A stretch of DNA of 49,330 nt, taken from assembly GCA_018654745.1 (NCBI GenBank), contig JABILA010000095.1, positions 1 to 49,330 on the forward strand, read 5' to 3'. Below are positions 8,754 to 17,732 of this stretch, one piece after another. The translations under genes and the position numbers were made by a program. Under the pieces are notes generated by a model. It was not told the origin of the DNA and searched no databases. It saw only the letters and a list, made by a program, of their open reading frames with translations. This DNA is from Alphaproteobacteria bacterium (lineage in GTDB: Bacteria; Pseudomonadota; Alphaproteobacteria; UBA2966). Position 1 is the first letter of the stretch; each line of letters opens with the position of its first letter.

Positions 8754-9701
8754 ATGTTTGAACAACAAGAAATCGAGTCGCCAACTGGCGCAAAGCTTTC
8801 CCTGTGGATGTGTCCGGCAAGTGGTCCTGCCAAGGGTGTCATCCAGATATGTCATGGCATGGGCGAACATGCCAAACGCTATGCCCGATTTGCCGACGCG
8901 ATGGCCGAAGCCGGATATGCTGTGTTTGCTGAAGATCATCGTGGGCATGGCGCAACTGTTGCACCCGATGCTCCACCAGGCTTTTTTGCCGAAGCTGATG
9001 GCTGGAACCAGGTTCTGGCGGACAAGGCCTTTGTAAACCGGCATATTCACGATCTCTACCCGGAACTGCCGGTAATAATGCTGGGACACTCTCTCGGTGG
9101 CACCCTGGCGTTTTCATATGCCTTGCGTTTTGCAGATTCGATCAACGCCGTTGCGGTCTGGAACGCAACAACAAATTCCAATGCCCTGCATGCTGTACTG
9201 AAATTCATTTTGTTCGTTGAACGATTGCTCCGTGGCCGCAAAGCTGTGAGCATCGTCAATGCCCTGACATTTGTACAATGGGGCAAGGCAATCAAACCGC
9301 GCCGCACTGACTTTGATTGGTTGTCACATGATGAAACTGAAGTAGACAAGTACATAGCTGATCCATTGTGCGGATGGCCGGCACCGAATTCCCTTTGGGG
9401 TGATGTGTCTGATGGTATGACGGATTGTGCTGACGGACGAAAACTTGACGCCTTGCCAAGGGATTTGCCGTTCAACCTGCTGGGCGGTGACCAGGACCCG
9501 GCGACAGAAGGTGGCAAAGCGGTTCTTGATCTGGACCAACGTCTGAAATCAAAAGGCTTCAGTAATGTCATCACGCAAATCATGACAAATACGCGTCACG
9601 AAACATTGAATGAAGTGGATCGAGCCCAGACGACAAAAGACTTCATCGCCTGGGCTGATCAAATTGTGGAGAGCGCCCGGACGTCCTCAGGCGGCCTTTA
9701 A
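8754..9701 (+). CDS. Alpha/beta hydrolase, monoacylglycerol lipase-like (serine aminopeptidase S33 family)
   Basis: A 315-residue cytoplasmic alpha/beta hydrolase of the type that includes lysophospholipases and monoacylglycerol lipases. The catalytic triad can be placed: S113 in GHSLGG, D248 in GGDQDP and H282 in NTRHETLNE; the oxyanion segment is CHGMGEHAKRY at residues 33-43, and DHRGHG follows at 61-66. It begins 3 bp after the solute-binding protein gene, so the two are probably co-transcribed. The last 15 bp overlap the converging amidohydrolase gene. The natural ester is unknown. Confidence 0.85.
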   Translation: MFEQQEIESPTGAKLSLWMCPASGPAKGVIQICHGMGEHAKRYARFADAMAEAGYAVFAEDHRGHGATVAPDAPPGFFAEADGWNQVLADKAFVNRHIHDLYPELPVIMLGHSLGGTLAFSYALRFADSINAVAVWNATTNSNALHAVLKFILFVERLLRGRKAVSIVNALTFVQWGKAIKPRRTDFDWLSHDETEVDKYIADPLCGWPAPNSLWGDVSDGMTDCADGRKLDALPRDLPFNLLGGDQDPATEGGKAVLDLDQRLKSKGFSNVITQIMTNTRHETLNEVDRAQTTKDFIAWADQIVESARTSSGGL

Positions 9702-10955
9702 TTGTTTTCCGCCACTTGCGTCAGGATGCTTGTGAATGACGCCGTCTTTCATGATCATGCGCAGATTGTCTTTATCTTGCAGGATCGTGACATCTTTCGA
9801 CGGATCGCCGGAGACCAGCAACAGGTCAGCCAGATAACCTTTTTTCACCTGGCCTAGTTCCTCCCCCATGCCCATTATTTCGCCGCCCAGCTTGGTCGCA
9901 GACAGAATGGCATCCATGGGTGACATGCCGATCAGGGTAACGAAGAATTCGATGTCGCGGGCGTCTGTACCATTCGGGTTCCAGATCAAACCATAATCTC
10001 CGCCTGGCAGGACCCGAACGCCTCGTTTGTGCAGTTGGGCCATGTTTTCAGCAGCCGTTTCCAGCTCGTACTTAAATCCCGCTGCAACGGCATCTTCGTG
10101 AGAAATTCCGTGTTCTGCTGCTTCATATACGGCGGCATGGGTAACACCAATAGTCGGAGCGACAAATATCTCGGCTTTTTGCGCTTCGAGCATATCCATG
10201 GCTTCTTCATCGATCAGGGTTGCGTGATAAATTATTTTGGCACCATGTCGCAACGACATCTTGACCGATTCAGCACTACGGGCGTGGGAGGCAAAATTAA
10301 GTCCGAAACCTCTTGCGACCTGAGCAACAGCAGCGACTTCGTCTTCCGTCATGACCGTATGCTGAGCTTTGGCCCAGGGCATGGAGTTATCACCTGAGGG
10401 ATTGATCTTCAATGTATCGATACCGTCGCGAACACATTCCCTGGCAGCCTTGCGAAAGGCGTCTGCACCATCACAAACCAGACCAAAAGTTTCCCGGTAC
10501 ATATGACGCATGGCAACGTCACCCAGATTACCGGTAACCGTTAGCTCGGGGCTTGCACAGAGCATGCGTGGCCCAACCATCATGCCGTCGTTAATAAAAT
10601 TCCGAACGGCTATTTCTACCCGTGGCTTTGCAGAGGCGGCGCCGAACAGGCTGGTGAACCCGGCATCAAACAGGACGCGTGCAAAATGGGCAGTCAGCAA
10701 AGTATGTTCTTCAGGTGGCGTATCTCCGATATCTTCAAATACGTTGATGTCTGTAAAGCTTGCATGAGCATGGGCTTCTACCAAACCTGGCATGAGTGTG
10801 CAGCCTTGGCCATCAATGACTGTCTGATCCATGCGTGCGATCGGCGTCGTGCTGATTTTGTGGATACGGTTGCCCTTGATTTCGACTTCGGCATCAAAAG
10901 GGTCAGCACCGCTGCAATCGAGAACGTGAATATTGGTGAAGATATGGTTGGTCAC
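9687..10955 (-). CDS. Metal-dependent amidohydrolase
   Basis: A 422-residue amidohydrolase-superfamily enzyme of the imidazolonepropionase/Xaa-Pro dipeptidase-like subgroup. The sequence shows the two-part beta-sandwich at the ends (N-terminal FTNIHVLDCSG, C-terminal KKGYLADLLLVSGDP) and the metal site: HAHAS after LMPGLVE (about residue 62), a lysine in TLKINPSGD, HARSAE, YHATLID and the aspartate of GGDYG near 320. No signal peptide is visible. These enzymes hydrolyse C-N bonds in cyclic amides or acylated amino acids; the substrate here is not known. It overlaps the converging hydrolase gene by 15 bp. Its promoter should lie in the 276-bp gap to 11232, which holds an AT-rich tract at 11097-11131. 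Confidence 0.85.
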   Translation of the reverse strand: MTNHIFTNIHVLDCSGADPFDAEVEIKGNRIHKISTTPIARMDQTVIDGQGCTLMPGLVEAHAHASFTDINVFEDIGDTPPEEHTLLTAHFARVLFDAGFTSLFGAASAKPRVEIAVRNFINDGMMVGPRMLCASPELTVTGNLGDVAMRHMYRETFGLVCDGADAFRKAARECVRDGIDTLKINPSGDNSMPWAKAQHTVMTEDEVAAVAQVARGFGLNFASHARSAESVKMSLRHGAKIIYHATLIDEEAMDMLEAQKAEIFVAPTIGVTHAAVYEAAEHGISHEDAVAAGFKYELETAAENMAQLHKRGVRVLPGGDYGLIWNPNGTDARDIEFFVTLIGMSPMDAILSATKLGGEIMGMGEELGQVKKGYLADLLLVSGDPSKDVTILQDKDNLRMIMKDGVIHKHPDASGGKQLKAA

Positions 10956-11231
10956 GGGATTTCTCCATTAATAGTCATACAGGTCAGACCAGACGTAAGA
11001 CAAACGTCTGGTATTTGGTGAAACGGACGGACCGCAGGTGTCCGAAATGATGTTTTTGGAGGGGTGGGCGGAGGATGCACCAACATTTCAATCATTGCAA
11101 TAAATATTATTTATTACTATTTTTTCATGCAATTCCGCGGCTGACTGAAATGAAACCTTCGTCCTGGACTTGTGATGAAATTGCAATTCCGCCTAAATGT
11201 CATTTCTGTGTTTGTACGGGATTTTTGTTTC

Positions 11232-11696
11232 ATGGATGATCTGGCGGTTGCGCGCGCACTTCACGTTATTTCGGTCGTTGCCTGGATTGGCGGTGTTTAT
11301 CTGGTGACTTTTGTTGTCCTGCCATCCGTTCGGGCCATGGACGAAGCTCTGGATCAGATTCGGAGTTTTGATGACATTGAAAGCCGTTTTGGTGGGCATG
11401 CCAAAATCATGACGTTGATCGCTGCCGGTAGCGGTTTTTACATGCTGTATAAAATGGACGCATGGAACCGATACGCCAGTCTGGATTACTGGTGGATACA
11501 CGCCATGACTGCAATCTGGGTTCTGTTTACAGTGGTTCTGTTCGTTCTGGAGCCTTTGTTTCTGCACGCATGGTTCGACAAAAGGGCCCAGGAGGCACCG
11601 GCCGAAACATTTGCTATGGTTGCACGGTTCCATCAAATTCTGCTGGTTGCCTCTCTGATTACCGTATTCGGAGCGGTTCTGGGCGTTCACGGCTAG
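11232..11696 (+). CDS. CopD/HemJ-like four-helix membrane protein
   Basis: A 154-residue integral membrane protein with four hydrophobic helices. Helix 1 carries a histidine followed by a tryptophan seven residues later (ALHVISVVAW), helix 2 begins FGGHAKIM, helix 3 follows the WWIHAM motif and helix 4 follows ARFHQI; in-membrane histidines of this kind are seen in CopD-type copper proteins and in HemJ protoporphyrinogen oxidase, so a heme or metal role is possible. The frame is open from 11172, but the extra 20 residues are polar and the ATG at 11232 gives the usual N terminus. The exact family is uncertain. Confidence 0.6.
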   Translation: MDDLAVARALHVISVVAWIGGVYLVTFVVLPSVRAMDEALDQIRSFDDIESRFGGHAKIMTLIAAGSGFYMLYKMDAWNRYASLDYWWIHAMTAIWVLFTVVLFVLEPLFLHAWFDKRAQEAPAETFAMVARFHQILLVASLITVFGAVLGVHG

Positions 11697-11752
11697 TTCA
11701 TTGCCGGAAAATTTGACAGTCCTGTAAAAAATGTGGACTCGATTTGTTGATT

Positions 11753-11765
11753 TTACTGTCAGTAA
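11753..11765. promoter_or_regulatory. 13-bp palindrome upstream of the beta-oxidation gene
   Basis: TTACTGTCAGTAA is a perfect palindrome around a central base, 88 bp before the start of the bifunctional beta-oxidation gene. A shorter ACAGTCCTGT palindrome lies at 11716-11725. Size and symmetry would suit a TetR- or GntR-type fatty-acid regulator, but no such regulator is in the window, so this is a weak operator candidate. Confidence 0.3.
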
Positions 11766-11853
11766 GCGGGTCTTGCCTGATATGACAGTTGTTCGACAAT
11801 CTTTTGTACGTTGATCATCAACAATTCTTAATCCAGAGAGCTTTGTTAATCCC

Positions 11854-13881
11854 ATGACGATTCGTGAAATCAATTTTGATAATCCGGCGCTTTTGTCGCC
11901 AACGCGCTCTATGCCAACCAGTGTTGCAATTATTGGGGCCGGAACTATCGGGCCAGACATTGGGTATTATCTGAAAAGCGCGTTGCCAGACCTGGAACTT
12001 GTGTTGATCGACATCAATGAGCAGGCGTTGGAAAATGCACTTGGACGGATCGAAAACTACGTTGAAAAGGGGTTAGCCCGAAAAAAGTTGTCACCGGCAA
12101 TCGCCCACAAGGTCAAGTCGAATATCGTAACATCAACGGACTATCAGGCACTGGCGCATTGTGACTGGGTACTGGAAGCAGCAACAGAAAACCTGGACCT
12201 CAAGAAGAAGATATTCAGTGATGTCGAAGCCCTTGTCCGGTCTGATGCCCTGATTACATCAAACACCAGTTCGCTTCCAGCTGATCGGTTGTTTAGTCAC
12301 CTTGAGCATCCTGAACGCACAACGGTAACCCACTTTTTTGCTCCAGCTTTTAAAAATCCTGCGGTGGAGGTCGTTGAATGGGCAAAATCAGATGACGATT
12401 TAGTAGACTATATTCGCTGGTTCTTTTACCAGACTGGCAAGGTGCCCATGGTCACGGATGACGCTGTTTGTTTCATGTTGGACCGTATTTTTGACAACTG
12501 GTGTAACGAAGCCGCCTTGTTGCTGGATGTCGCCAAACCTTCGGAAATTGATAGCGTTACAACCGAATTTGTCCATGCCGGACCATTTTTTGTCCTGAAC
12601 ATGGCTAATGGTAATCCAATTATCGTTGAAACTAACACACTGCAAATGGAGGAGGAGGGCGAACACTATCGTCCTGCTGACATCTTCAACACGATTTCGG
12701 AACGCTGGGAGACTATTCCACCAGGTGCAGGCGTGGAAGTCGATGCCGATAAAAGCAGGATCATTCGCGACCGAATGTTGGGCATATTGTTCTCCCAAAC
12801 TGTCGATATTCTTGATCGTAACATCGGGGATGCTGCTGACCTTGATCTGGGTTGCGTTCTGGCGCTTGGATTCAAAAAAGGTCCCATTGAACTGATGAAG
12901 GAAATGGGTGAAGCCGAAGTTCAACGGATCATGGCTGAATTTGCGGTCTGGAAATCCGGCATGCCGCAACCACAAAACGCTATAGCAAGCTATTGGGATT
13001 ATAATCGCTACATTCTCGTCAGCGAAGTTGATGGAGTTCTTGTCATCACTTTGCGCCGCCCGGATGCCATGAACGCCCTGCACGACGATATGACTGACGA
13101 AATATTGCAGGTCATTCAAGCCAACGAAACCCGGGAGGATATCAAGGGCTTTGTGATTACCGGATATGGCACAGCAGCCTTTTGCGCAGGTGCGGACATC
13201 GGACGCTTTCCAACAATGTTGGGTGACAAAGAACAAAGCATCGAATATTCCCGATCCTGTTCAAGATTGCTCGTACACCTTGATCAAATGACCAAACCTG
13301 TTGTGGCGGCCCTTAATGGACTGGCTCTTGGTGGTGGTCTCGAATTGGCAACACGCTGTCATGCCCTTATTGGCGTCTCGTCTGCGTGGATGCAATTACC
13401 TGAAATTACGCTGGGGATTGTGCCGGGTATCGGGGCGATGGTTATCCCTTATCGCAGGTGGCCTGATGCGGCTGATACTTTCCACGGGATGTTATTGCAG
13501 GCCAACAAGCTGACGGCATCTCAAGCCGTTGAAATTGGTATGTTGCACAGCGTTGTTGAGGACCCTGCAAATCTGATCAGTGAAGCTGCAGCTTTGGTGA
13601 AAACCTTGAAAGCGGATGGATCTCATATTTCCGGTGCGCCGGTCCGGATTTCCGAGTTGCCAGAAGGAGTGACCATGAGTTCAAGTGGTCAGGTTCTCAG
13701 CCAGGAAATAATCGGCATTGTTTCCAAGGCTGTCATCGATGCAGCGGCTGCAACGTCTTTGAACGACGCCCTGGAAACAGGCTATGCTGCTTTTGGCGAC
13801 AGTGCTTGCACAGCTGCAGCCAAAGAAGGCATAAGTGCCTTTGGCGAACGTCGCCAGCCTGATTTCCAAACAACTGGTTGA
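11854..13881 (+). CDS. Bifunctional 3-hydroxyacyl-CoA dehydrogenase/enoyl-CoA hydratase (dehydrogenase domain first)
   Basis: A 675-residue fusion that performs the two middle steps of beta-oxidation in the cytoplasm. Residues 24-200 are an NAD-binding 3-hydroxyacyl-CoA dehydrogenase domain (IIGAGTIGPDIG, active-site SNTSS and HFFAPAF with the following VEVVEW), then the helical C-terminal dehydrogenase domain (to about 385), then a crotonase domain from about 395 with oxyanion segments FCAGADIGRF and NGLALGGGLELA. Both catalytic glutamates of a hydratase are present (GGGLE and LPEITLG). FadB and FadJ have the opposite order, hydratase first. HFFNP of classical dehydrogenases is HFFAP here. 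It starts an operon with the thioesterase and DUF2817 genes; its stop overlaps a TTG of the next frame. Confidence 0.88.
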   Translation: MTIREINFDNPALLSPTRSMPTSVAIIGAGTIGPDIGYYLKSALPDLELVLIDINEQALENALGRIENYVEKGLARKKLSPAIAHKVKSNIVTSTDYQALAHCDWVLEAATENLDLKKKIFSDVEALVRSDALITSNTSSLPADRLFSHLEHPERTTVTHFFAPAFKNPAVEVVEWAKSDDDLVDYIRWFFYQTGKVPMVTDDAVCFMLDRIFDNWCNEAALLLDVAKPSEIDSVTTEFVHAGPFFVLNMANGNPIIVETNTLQMEEEGEHYRPADIFNTISERWETIPPGAGVEVDADKSRIIRDRMLGILFSQTVDILDRNIGDAADLDLGCVLALGFKKGPIELMKEMGEAEVQRIMAEFAVWKSGMPQPQNAIASYWDYNRYILVSEVDGVLVITLRRPDAMNALHDDMTDEILQVIQANETREDIKGFVITGYGTAAFCAGADIGRFPTMLGDKEQSIEYSRSCSRLLVHLDQMTKPVVAALNGLALGGGLELATRCHALIGVSSAWMQLPEITLGIVPGIGAMVIPYRRWPDAADTFHGMLLQANKLTASQAVEIGMLHSVVEDPANLISEAAALVKTLKADGSHISGAPVRISELPEGVTMSSSGQVLSQEIIGIVSKAVIDAAAATSLNDALETGYAAFGDSACTAAAKEGISAFGERRQPDFQTTG

Positions 13882-13892
13882 GGATTATTCAA

Positions 13893-14300
13893 TTGAGTGA
13901 AGTAAGTGTCCCTGATGGTTTTGTCAGGCATGATCGCCACAGCCCGCTGACCGATCCCTGGGAGCCGCTTTATTCGCAACGCTCGTCCACAAGTTTGAAT
14001 ATTGGTCTGTGGCTCCGTGAGCCTCATTGTAATGCTCGTGGATTTGCCCATGGTGGACTGATTTCCGCATTGGCAGATAACTCCATGGGGCATACCTGCA
14101 AGACCAGATACGATGGCGACCCAGGCCTGGTCACGGTGAACTTGTCGATTGATTTTCTTGGCATAGCCAAAACTGGATGCTGGCTCGAGTTCAATTCAGA
14201 GTGCGTCAAATGGGGTAGAAGTCTTGCCTTTGCCCAATGCCTGGTTACAGCGGATGGCGATCTATGCGCGCGTGGAACATCGACCTTCAAGGTGATTTGA
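13893..14300 (+). CDS. PaaI-type hotdog thioesterase
   Basis: A 135-residue acyl-CoA thioesterase of the hotdog fold. The helix motif NARGFAHGGLISALADNSMG contains the HGG typical of the PaaI group, followed by the conserved strands VTVNLSIDFLG and SLAFAQCLV. A TTG at 13893 is chosen as start because GAGG (13880-13883) sits nine bases before it; a further upstream TTG at 13878 overlaps the stop of the preceding gene. Translation is probably coupled to the bifunctional enzyme, whose CoA esters it could hydrolyse. The next gene starts one base after its stop. Chain-length preference cannot be read from sequence. Confidence 0.8.
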   Translation: MSEVSVPDGFVRHDRHSPLTDPWEPLYSQRSSTSLNIGLWLREPHCNARGFAHGGLISALADNSMGHTCKTRYDGDPGLVTVNLSIDFLGIAKTGCWLEFNSECVKWGRSLAFAQCLVTADGDLCARGTSTFKVI

Positions 14301-14301
14301 C

Positions 14302-15330
14302 GTGTCGGTCAGGAATCTATTTTCCAATGACTATTTTCTGGCCCGCGAGAGGTTCCTCAAAGAAGCCGCCGACGCCAGCTTGATCACTGAAACCTTTCAG
14401 CATCCAGTGCAATCCGACCCTCGTGGTTTGATCGCCACAGATGTTGTCAGACTTGGGCCGCTGCGCGCCAATCGAGTATTGTTTGTATTGTCCGGTGTGC
14501 ACGGAACTGAACTCACAGCAGGCTCAGGACTGCAGGTAGGATTAATCGAGAAATACGCTGATAGCTTGCCACCGGATACAGCAACTGTCTTTGTTCATGC
14601 CGTCAACGCTGTTGGCAGTGCACGTTGTCGGCGCACTGATGAAGGCAATGTCGATCCCAATCGCAACGTTCGGGATTTTTCCAAACCATTGCCACACAAC
14701 GATGCCTACGCCGAATTGCATGCTGCTATTTGCCCCGTCAACTGGTCGGGACCTGGGCGTGACCAGGCGGAAGCAGAGATTGCCACCTGGGTTCAGGCAA
14801 ACGGTCAGGATGGCCTGACAAAAAATGTTCTGCGTGGGCAGTACGAATTTCAGGACGGTCTTTTTTACGGTGGCAACAAACGCATCTGGTGTGTTGAAAA
14901 CCTGATTTCAATTATCCAGCAACAAACTGGCGATGCCGAATATGTGGCTGTCCTGGATCTGCATACCGGTTTGGGGCCCAAAGGTCATGGCGAGCCAATG
15001 CGCATGCACGAAATAGCACGGGATGGCGCTGACTGGGAATTGATCGGTGGGTTGGTCGTAGACCTGATCGATGATGTTGTATCACCAGCAAAGGGATTGA
15101 AGGTCTTGCTTGAGTTCGGGACCGTGGATTTTGATTCTATCCTTGAAGCGCAGCGTGCGGACAATTGGTTGATGCGACAGGGGGATCCGGATACTGAACA
15201 GGGTCGCCAGATAAAAAACGATATCAAGAACGCACTCTTTATCGACGAGCCTGACTGGTGCCAGAGCATTTACGATCAGACGCTGACAATCACCGAAGAC
15301 CTTCTGAAAGAACTTGTCAGTTTGAATTAG
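14302..15330 (+). CDS. DUF2817 (M14-like) zinc carboxypeptidase-type protein
   Basis: A 342-residue protein of the DUF2817 family, related to M14 metallocarboxypeptidases and succinylglutamate desuccinylase/aspartoacylase. The likely zinc ligands are the H and E of SGVHGTEL (near 70) and the H of LDLHTGLG (near 220); VDPNRN holds the substrate-binding arginine pair position of M14 enzymes, and LLEFGT supplies the catalytic glutamate. Translation starts with GTG one base after the thioesterase stop, so it is the third gene of the beta-oxidation operon, which suggests an amidated or N-acylated substrate. Its stop overlaps that of the converging CoA ligase gene in TTAG. Confidence 0.75.
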   Translation: MSVRNLFSNDYFLARERFLKEAADASLITETFQHPVQSDPRGLIATDVVRLGPLRANRVLFVLSGVHGTELTAGSGLQVGLIEKYADSLPPDTATVFVHAVNAVGSARCRRTDEGNVDPNRNVRDFSKPLPHNDAYAELHAAICPVNWSGPGRDQAEAEIATWVQANGQDGLTKNVLRGQYEFQDGLFYGGNKRIWCVENLISIIQQQTGDAEYVAVLDLHTGLGPKGHGEPMRMHEIARDGADWELIGGLVVDLIDDVVSPAKGLKVLLEFGTVDFDSILEAQRADNWLMRQGDPDTEQGRQIKNDIKNALFIDEPDWCQSIYDQTLTITEDLLKELVSLN

Positions 15331-17015
15331 GCGGTTTCGCTTTCTGACAATCCGAGCTCCTTGATCATCGCTTCACGCATGACAAATTTTTGCACTTTGC
15401 CCGTTACTGTCATGGGAAATTCCTCAACAAATTTCACATAGCGTGGAATCTTGTAATGAGCGATCTGACCCTTGCAAAAGTCCTTGACGGCATCTTCGGT
15501 CAGGTTCGCACCGTCGTTCAGGGTTATCCAGGCGCAAAGTTCTTCACCATATTTTTCATCCGGCACGCCAAACACCTGAACATCCTGGACGGATTCAATA
15601 CCATACAAGTACTCTTCGATTTCGCGTGGATATACATTTTCACCTCCTCGGATGACCATATCTTTCACGCGCCCGACAATGTTGCCGTAACCCTCTTCGT
15701 CGATTGTAGCGAGGTCGCCTGTATGCATCCATCCCGCAATATCAATTGCCTGTGCTGATTGATCGGGATCACCCCAATATCCCTGCATCACGGAATAACC
15801 TCTCGTCAGTAATTCTCCTGTTTCACCAGGCGGTACGATCTGTCCATGCTCATCAATAATCTTGACTTCAACATGAGGCATGATCTGACCTACGGTAGAG
15901 ACCCGCCTGTCCAGGGGATCATCGGTGCTGCTCTGAAAGCTGACCGGACTCGTCTCGGTCATGCCATACGCGATCGTCACTTCGTCCATGTTCATTTCGG
16001 CAATCACCCGCTTCATGACTTCCACAGGGCAGGGAGAGCCGGCCATGATCCCGGTGCGTAATGTCGCCAGGTCAAAATTCAGGAACTCCGGGTGTTCCAG
16101 TTCGGCAATGAACATCGTTGGCACGCCATGCAAGGCTGTACATTTTTCCGCCTCAACAGTTTTTAAAACGGACAAGGGTTCAAAGGCTTCATCTGGATAG
16201 ATAATAGCTGCGCCATGGGTAAGGCAAGCCAGGTTACCCAGTACCATACCAAAACAATGGTATAGCGGCACAGGGACACACAGCCTGTCCTCCGTCGTCA
16301 GTTTCATGGCCTCACCGACAAAAAAGCCATTGTTGAGAATATTGAAATGGGTCAGCGTAGCCCCTTTTGGAAAGCCTGTCGTGCCACTGGTGAACTGAAC
16401 ATTTATGCGGTCATCAAATTGCAATATTTCTGAAAGTTCTTCGATGCGCTCGCGACTGTCTTCATTTGCAGCAGCGGCGATTTCCGGAAACTCATATGTT
16501 CCAGCAACTTTTTCACCACCGATTAAAACAACTGATTTCAAATGCGGCAGTCGTTGGGAGGCAAGATTACCTGCTTCACTTTGTTCCAGTTCCGGCGCGA
16601 TCTCCCGGATCATCGCTACATAATCACTCGTCTTGAATGTAGATGCCATGATCAGCATTTTGACGCCAACCTTGTTCAGAGCATATTCCAGTTCCGAGAT
16701 ACGGTAAGCCGGATTGATATTGACCAGCACAAGACCAGCCTTTGCGGTCGCAAACTGCGTCACCAGCCATTCACTGTTGTTGGGTGACCAGATACCGACA
16801 CGATCTCCGGGTTCCAGACCCATGGCGACAAAACCGGCGGCACAGGTATCGACCTGTTCCCCCAGGTCCGCATAGGTCCAGCGAATATCCTGATGCACGA
16901 CGACAAGTGCCTCACGCGTTGCCCATGTTTCCACCGCACGATCAAAGTTTTGACCTATGGTTTCACCTATCAGAGGTGTGGTACTGGCACCGTGGACATA
17001 AGACTGGGTAAGCAT
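15327..17015 (-). CDS. AMP-binding acyl-CoA synthetase
   Basis: A 562-residue adenylate-forming acyl-CoA ligase. All core motifs are present: P-loop [16 protein letters not shown] (about residue 200), [20 protein letters not shown] and [21 protein letters not shown], with the catalytic lysine region TGKVQKF at the C terminus. These enzymes convert free fatty acids to acyl-CoA at the inner membrane or cytosol. The frame is open to 17117, but AGGAG just before the ATG at 17015 fixes the start. It faces the thioesterase-DUF2817 operon and overlaps it by 4 bp. It differs from the second ligase at 22042, so the two probably have different chain preferences. Confidence 0.9.
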   Translation of the reverse strand: MLTQSYVHGASTTPLIGETIGQNFDRAVETWATREALVVVHQDIRWTYADLGEQVDTCAAGFVAMGLEPGDRVGIWSPNNSEWLVTQFATAKAGLVLVNINPAYRISELEYALNKVGVKMLIMASTFKTSDYVAMIREIAPELEQSEAGNLASQRLPHLKSVVLIGGEKVAGTYEFPEIAAAANEDSRERIEELSEILQFDDRINVQFTSGTTGFPKGATLTHFNILNNGFFVGEAMKLTTEDRLCVPVPLYHCFGMVLGNLACLTHGAAIIYPDEAFEPLSVLKTVEAEKCTALHGVPTMFIAELEHPEFLNFDLATLRTGIMAGSPCPVEVMKRVIAEMNMDEVTIAYGMTETSPVSFQSSTDDPLDRRVSTVGQIMPHVEVKIIDEHGQIVPPGETGELLTRGYSVMQGYWGDPDQSAQAIDIAGWMHTGDLATIDEEGYGNIVGRVKDMVIRGGENVYPREIEEYLYGIESVQDVQVFGVPDEKYGEELCAWITLNDGANLTEDAVKDFCKGQIAHYKIPRYVKFVEEFPMTVTGKVQKFVMREAMIKELGLSESETA

Positions 17016-17141
17016 CTTTGGATCTCCTGAAATGTTGTTCAGGGATTGTAGTGATATTGTAGTGCTGGAAAAGGGAAATGTCGGGAAATACGAAAATCCT
17101 GACTGCCGTGTATTCAATTGGGACAGCCAGGATTATTTTAC

Positions 17142-17597
17142 TTAACTTTGCAGGGCCTCTTTAGTTTCGCTATGACCTTCATATGTCGTGCTGACGCCGA
17201 ATGATTCGATTACGGCCAGACCCGCGACTATTACGCCTACGATGGCAATTGAGACAAATCCAGTCGTCGTAAACACGTCGGGCCAAAGCAACAGAACAGC
17301 GGCACTACCAACAACCCATAGAATGTCCATGGCAATTATAAGCTTGGCCTGCATCAGGTTCAGTTGTACCGGGCGACTGATCAGCCAGACATCGAATGCG
17401 AAAACCAGAATGCCGATACCACTTGCAAGCAGAACTGTGCCCATTTCGAAGCCAAAGACCTGAATGGGAACGACAAACATGATGTCCGACAAGTAACCGG
17501 CAGCTACTGCCAACCCTGCACCTGAGAGTAGAGAAAACAGGGCATTAGCTTGTAACGATTTTCGCAAAAATTTTTGGTTCGATTGATAGTTTTCCAT
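17142..17597 (-). CDS. Small four-helix inner-membrane protein of unknown function
   Basis: A 151-residue protein with four clear hydrophobic helices (about 17-37, 48-70, 84-105 and 112-133) and a polar, Glu/Ser-rich C-terminal tail (STTYEGHSETKEALQS). I do not recognise the family with certainty. AAGGAA precedes the ATG. It is divergent from the XRE regulator gene, and the 135 bp between them contain a well-formed operator, so this gene is a likely target of that regulator. Confidence 0.7.
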   Translation of the reverse strand: MENYQSNQKFLRKSLQANALFSLLSGAGLAVAAGYLSDIMFVVPIQVFGFEMGTVLLASGIGILVFAFDVWLISRPVQLNLMQAKLIIAMDILWVVGSAAVLLLWPDVFTTTGFVSIAIVGVIVAGLAVIESFGVSTTYEGHSETKEALQS

Positions 17598-17632
17598 GAT
17601 TTCAATTCCTTATTCCGGATTGAGTTGACCTT

Positions 17633-17648
17633 TTGATCAGGTTGATCA
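17633..17648. repeat. Tandem TTGATCA half-sites between divergent genes
   Basis: TTGATCA occurs twice with a 9-bp period (17633-17639 and 17642-17648), 36-51 bp upstream of the membrane protein gene start. Together with the inverted repeat at 17665-17700 it suggests regulator binding or promoter elements in this divergent gap. Seen directly; role inferred. Confidence 0.35.
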
Positions 17649-17664
17649 CAGACTTATCCGAACA

Positions 17665-17700
17665 GCAGGTATTGCGGCAATTACCTGCCAGGTAGTTGCC
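17665..17700. promoter_or_regulatory. Inverted-repeat operator in the XRE/membrane protein divergent promoter
   Basis: GGCAATTACCT (17676-17686) and AGGTAGTTGCC (17690-17700) are 11-bp inverted arms with one mismatch and a 3-bp spacer; an additional half-site AGGTATTGC sits at 17667-17675. The array ends 32 bp before the regulator start codon at 17733. Position and symmetry fit autoregulation by the XRE/MmyB protein and control of the divergent membrane protein. Confidence 0.6.
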
Positions 17701-17732
17701 GACAACTTTTTGATTCGATTATGTGAGGCATG

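Noticed and set aside
9056..9583. Open frame of 175 codons opposite the alpha/beta hydrolase
   Set aside because: Serine/arginine-rich shadow translation of the real gene; no start signal.
11193..11960. Open frame of 255 codons on the minus strand across the CopD-like gene
   Set aside because: Composition is unlike a real protein, and it spans an intergenic region and two gene starts.
12400..13236. Long open frame on the minus strand, antisense to the bifunctional enzyme gene
   Set aside because: It has no recognisable domain, no ribosome binding site and lies entirely within a well-supported gene.
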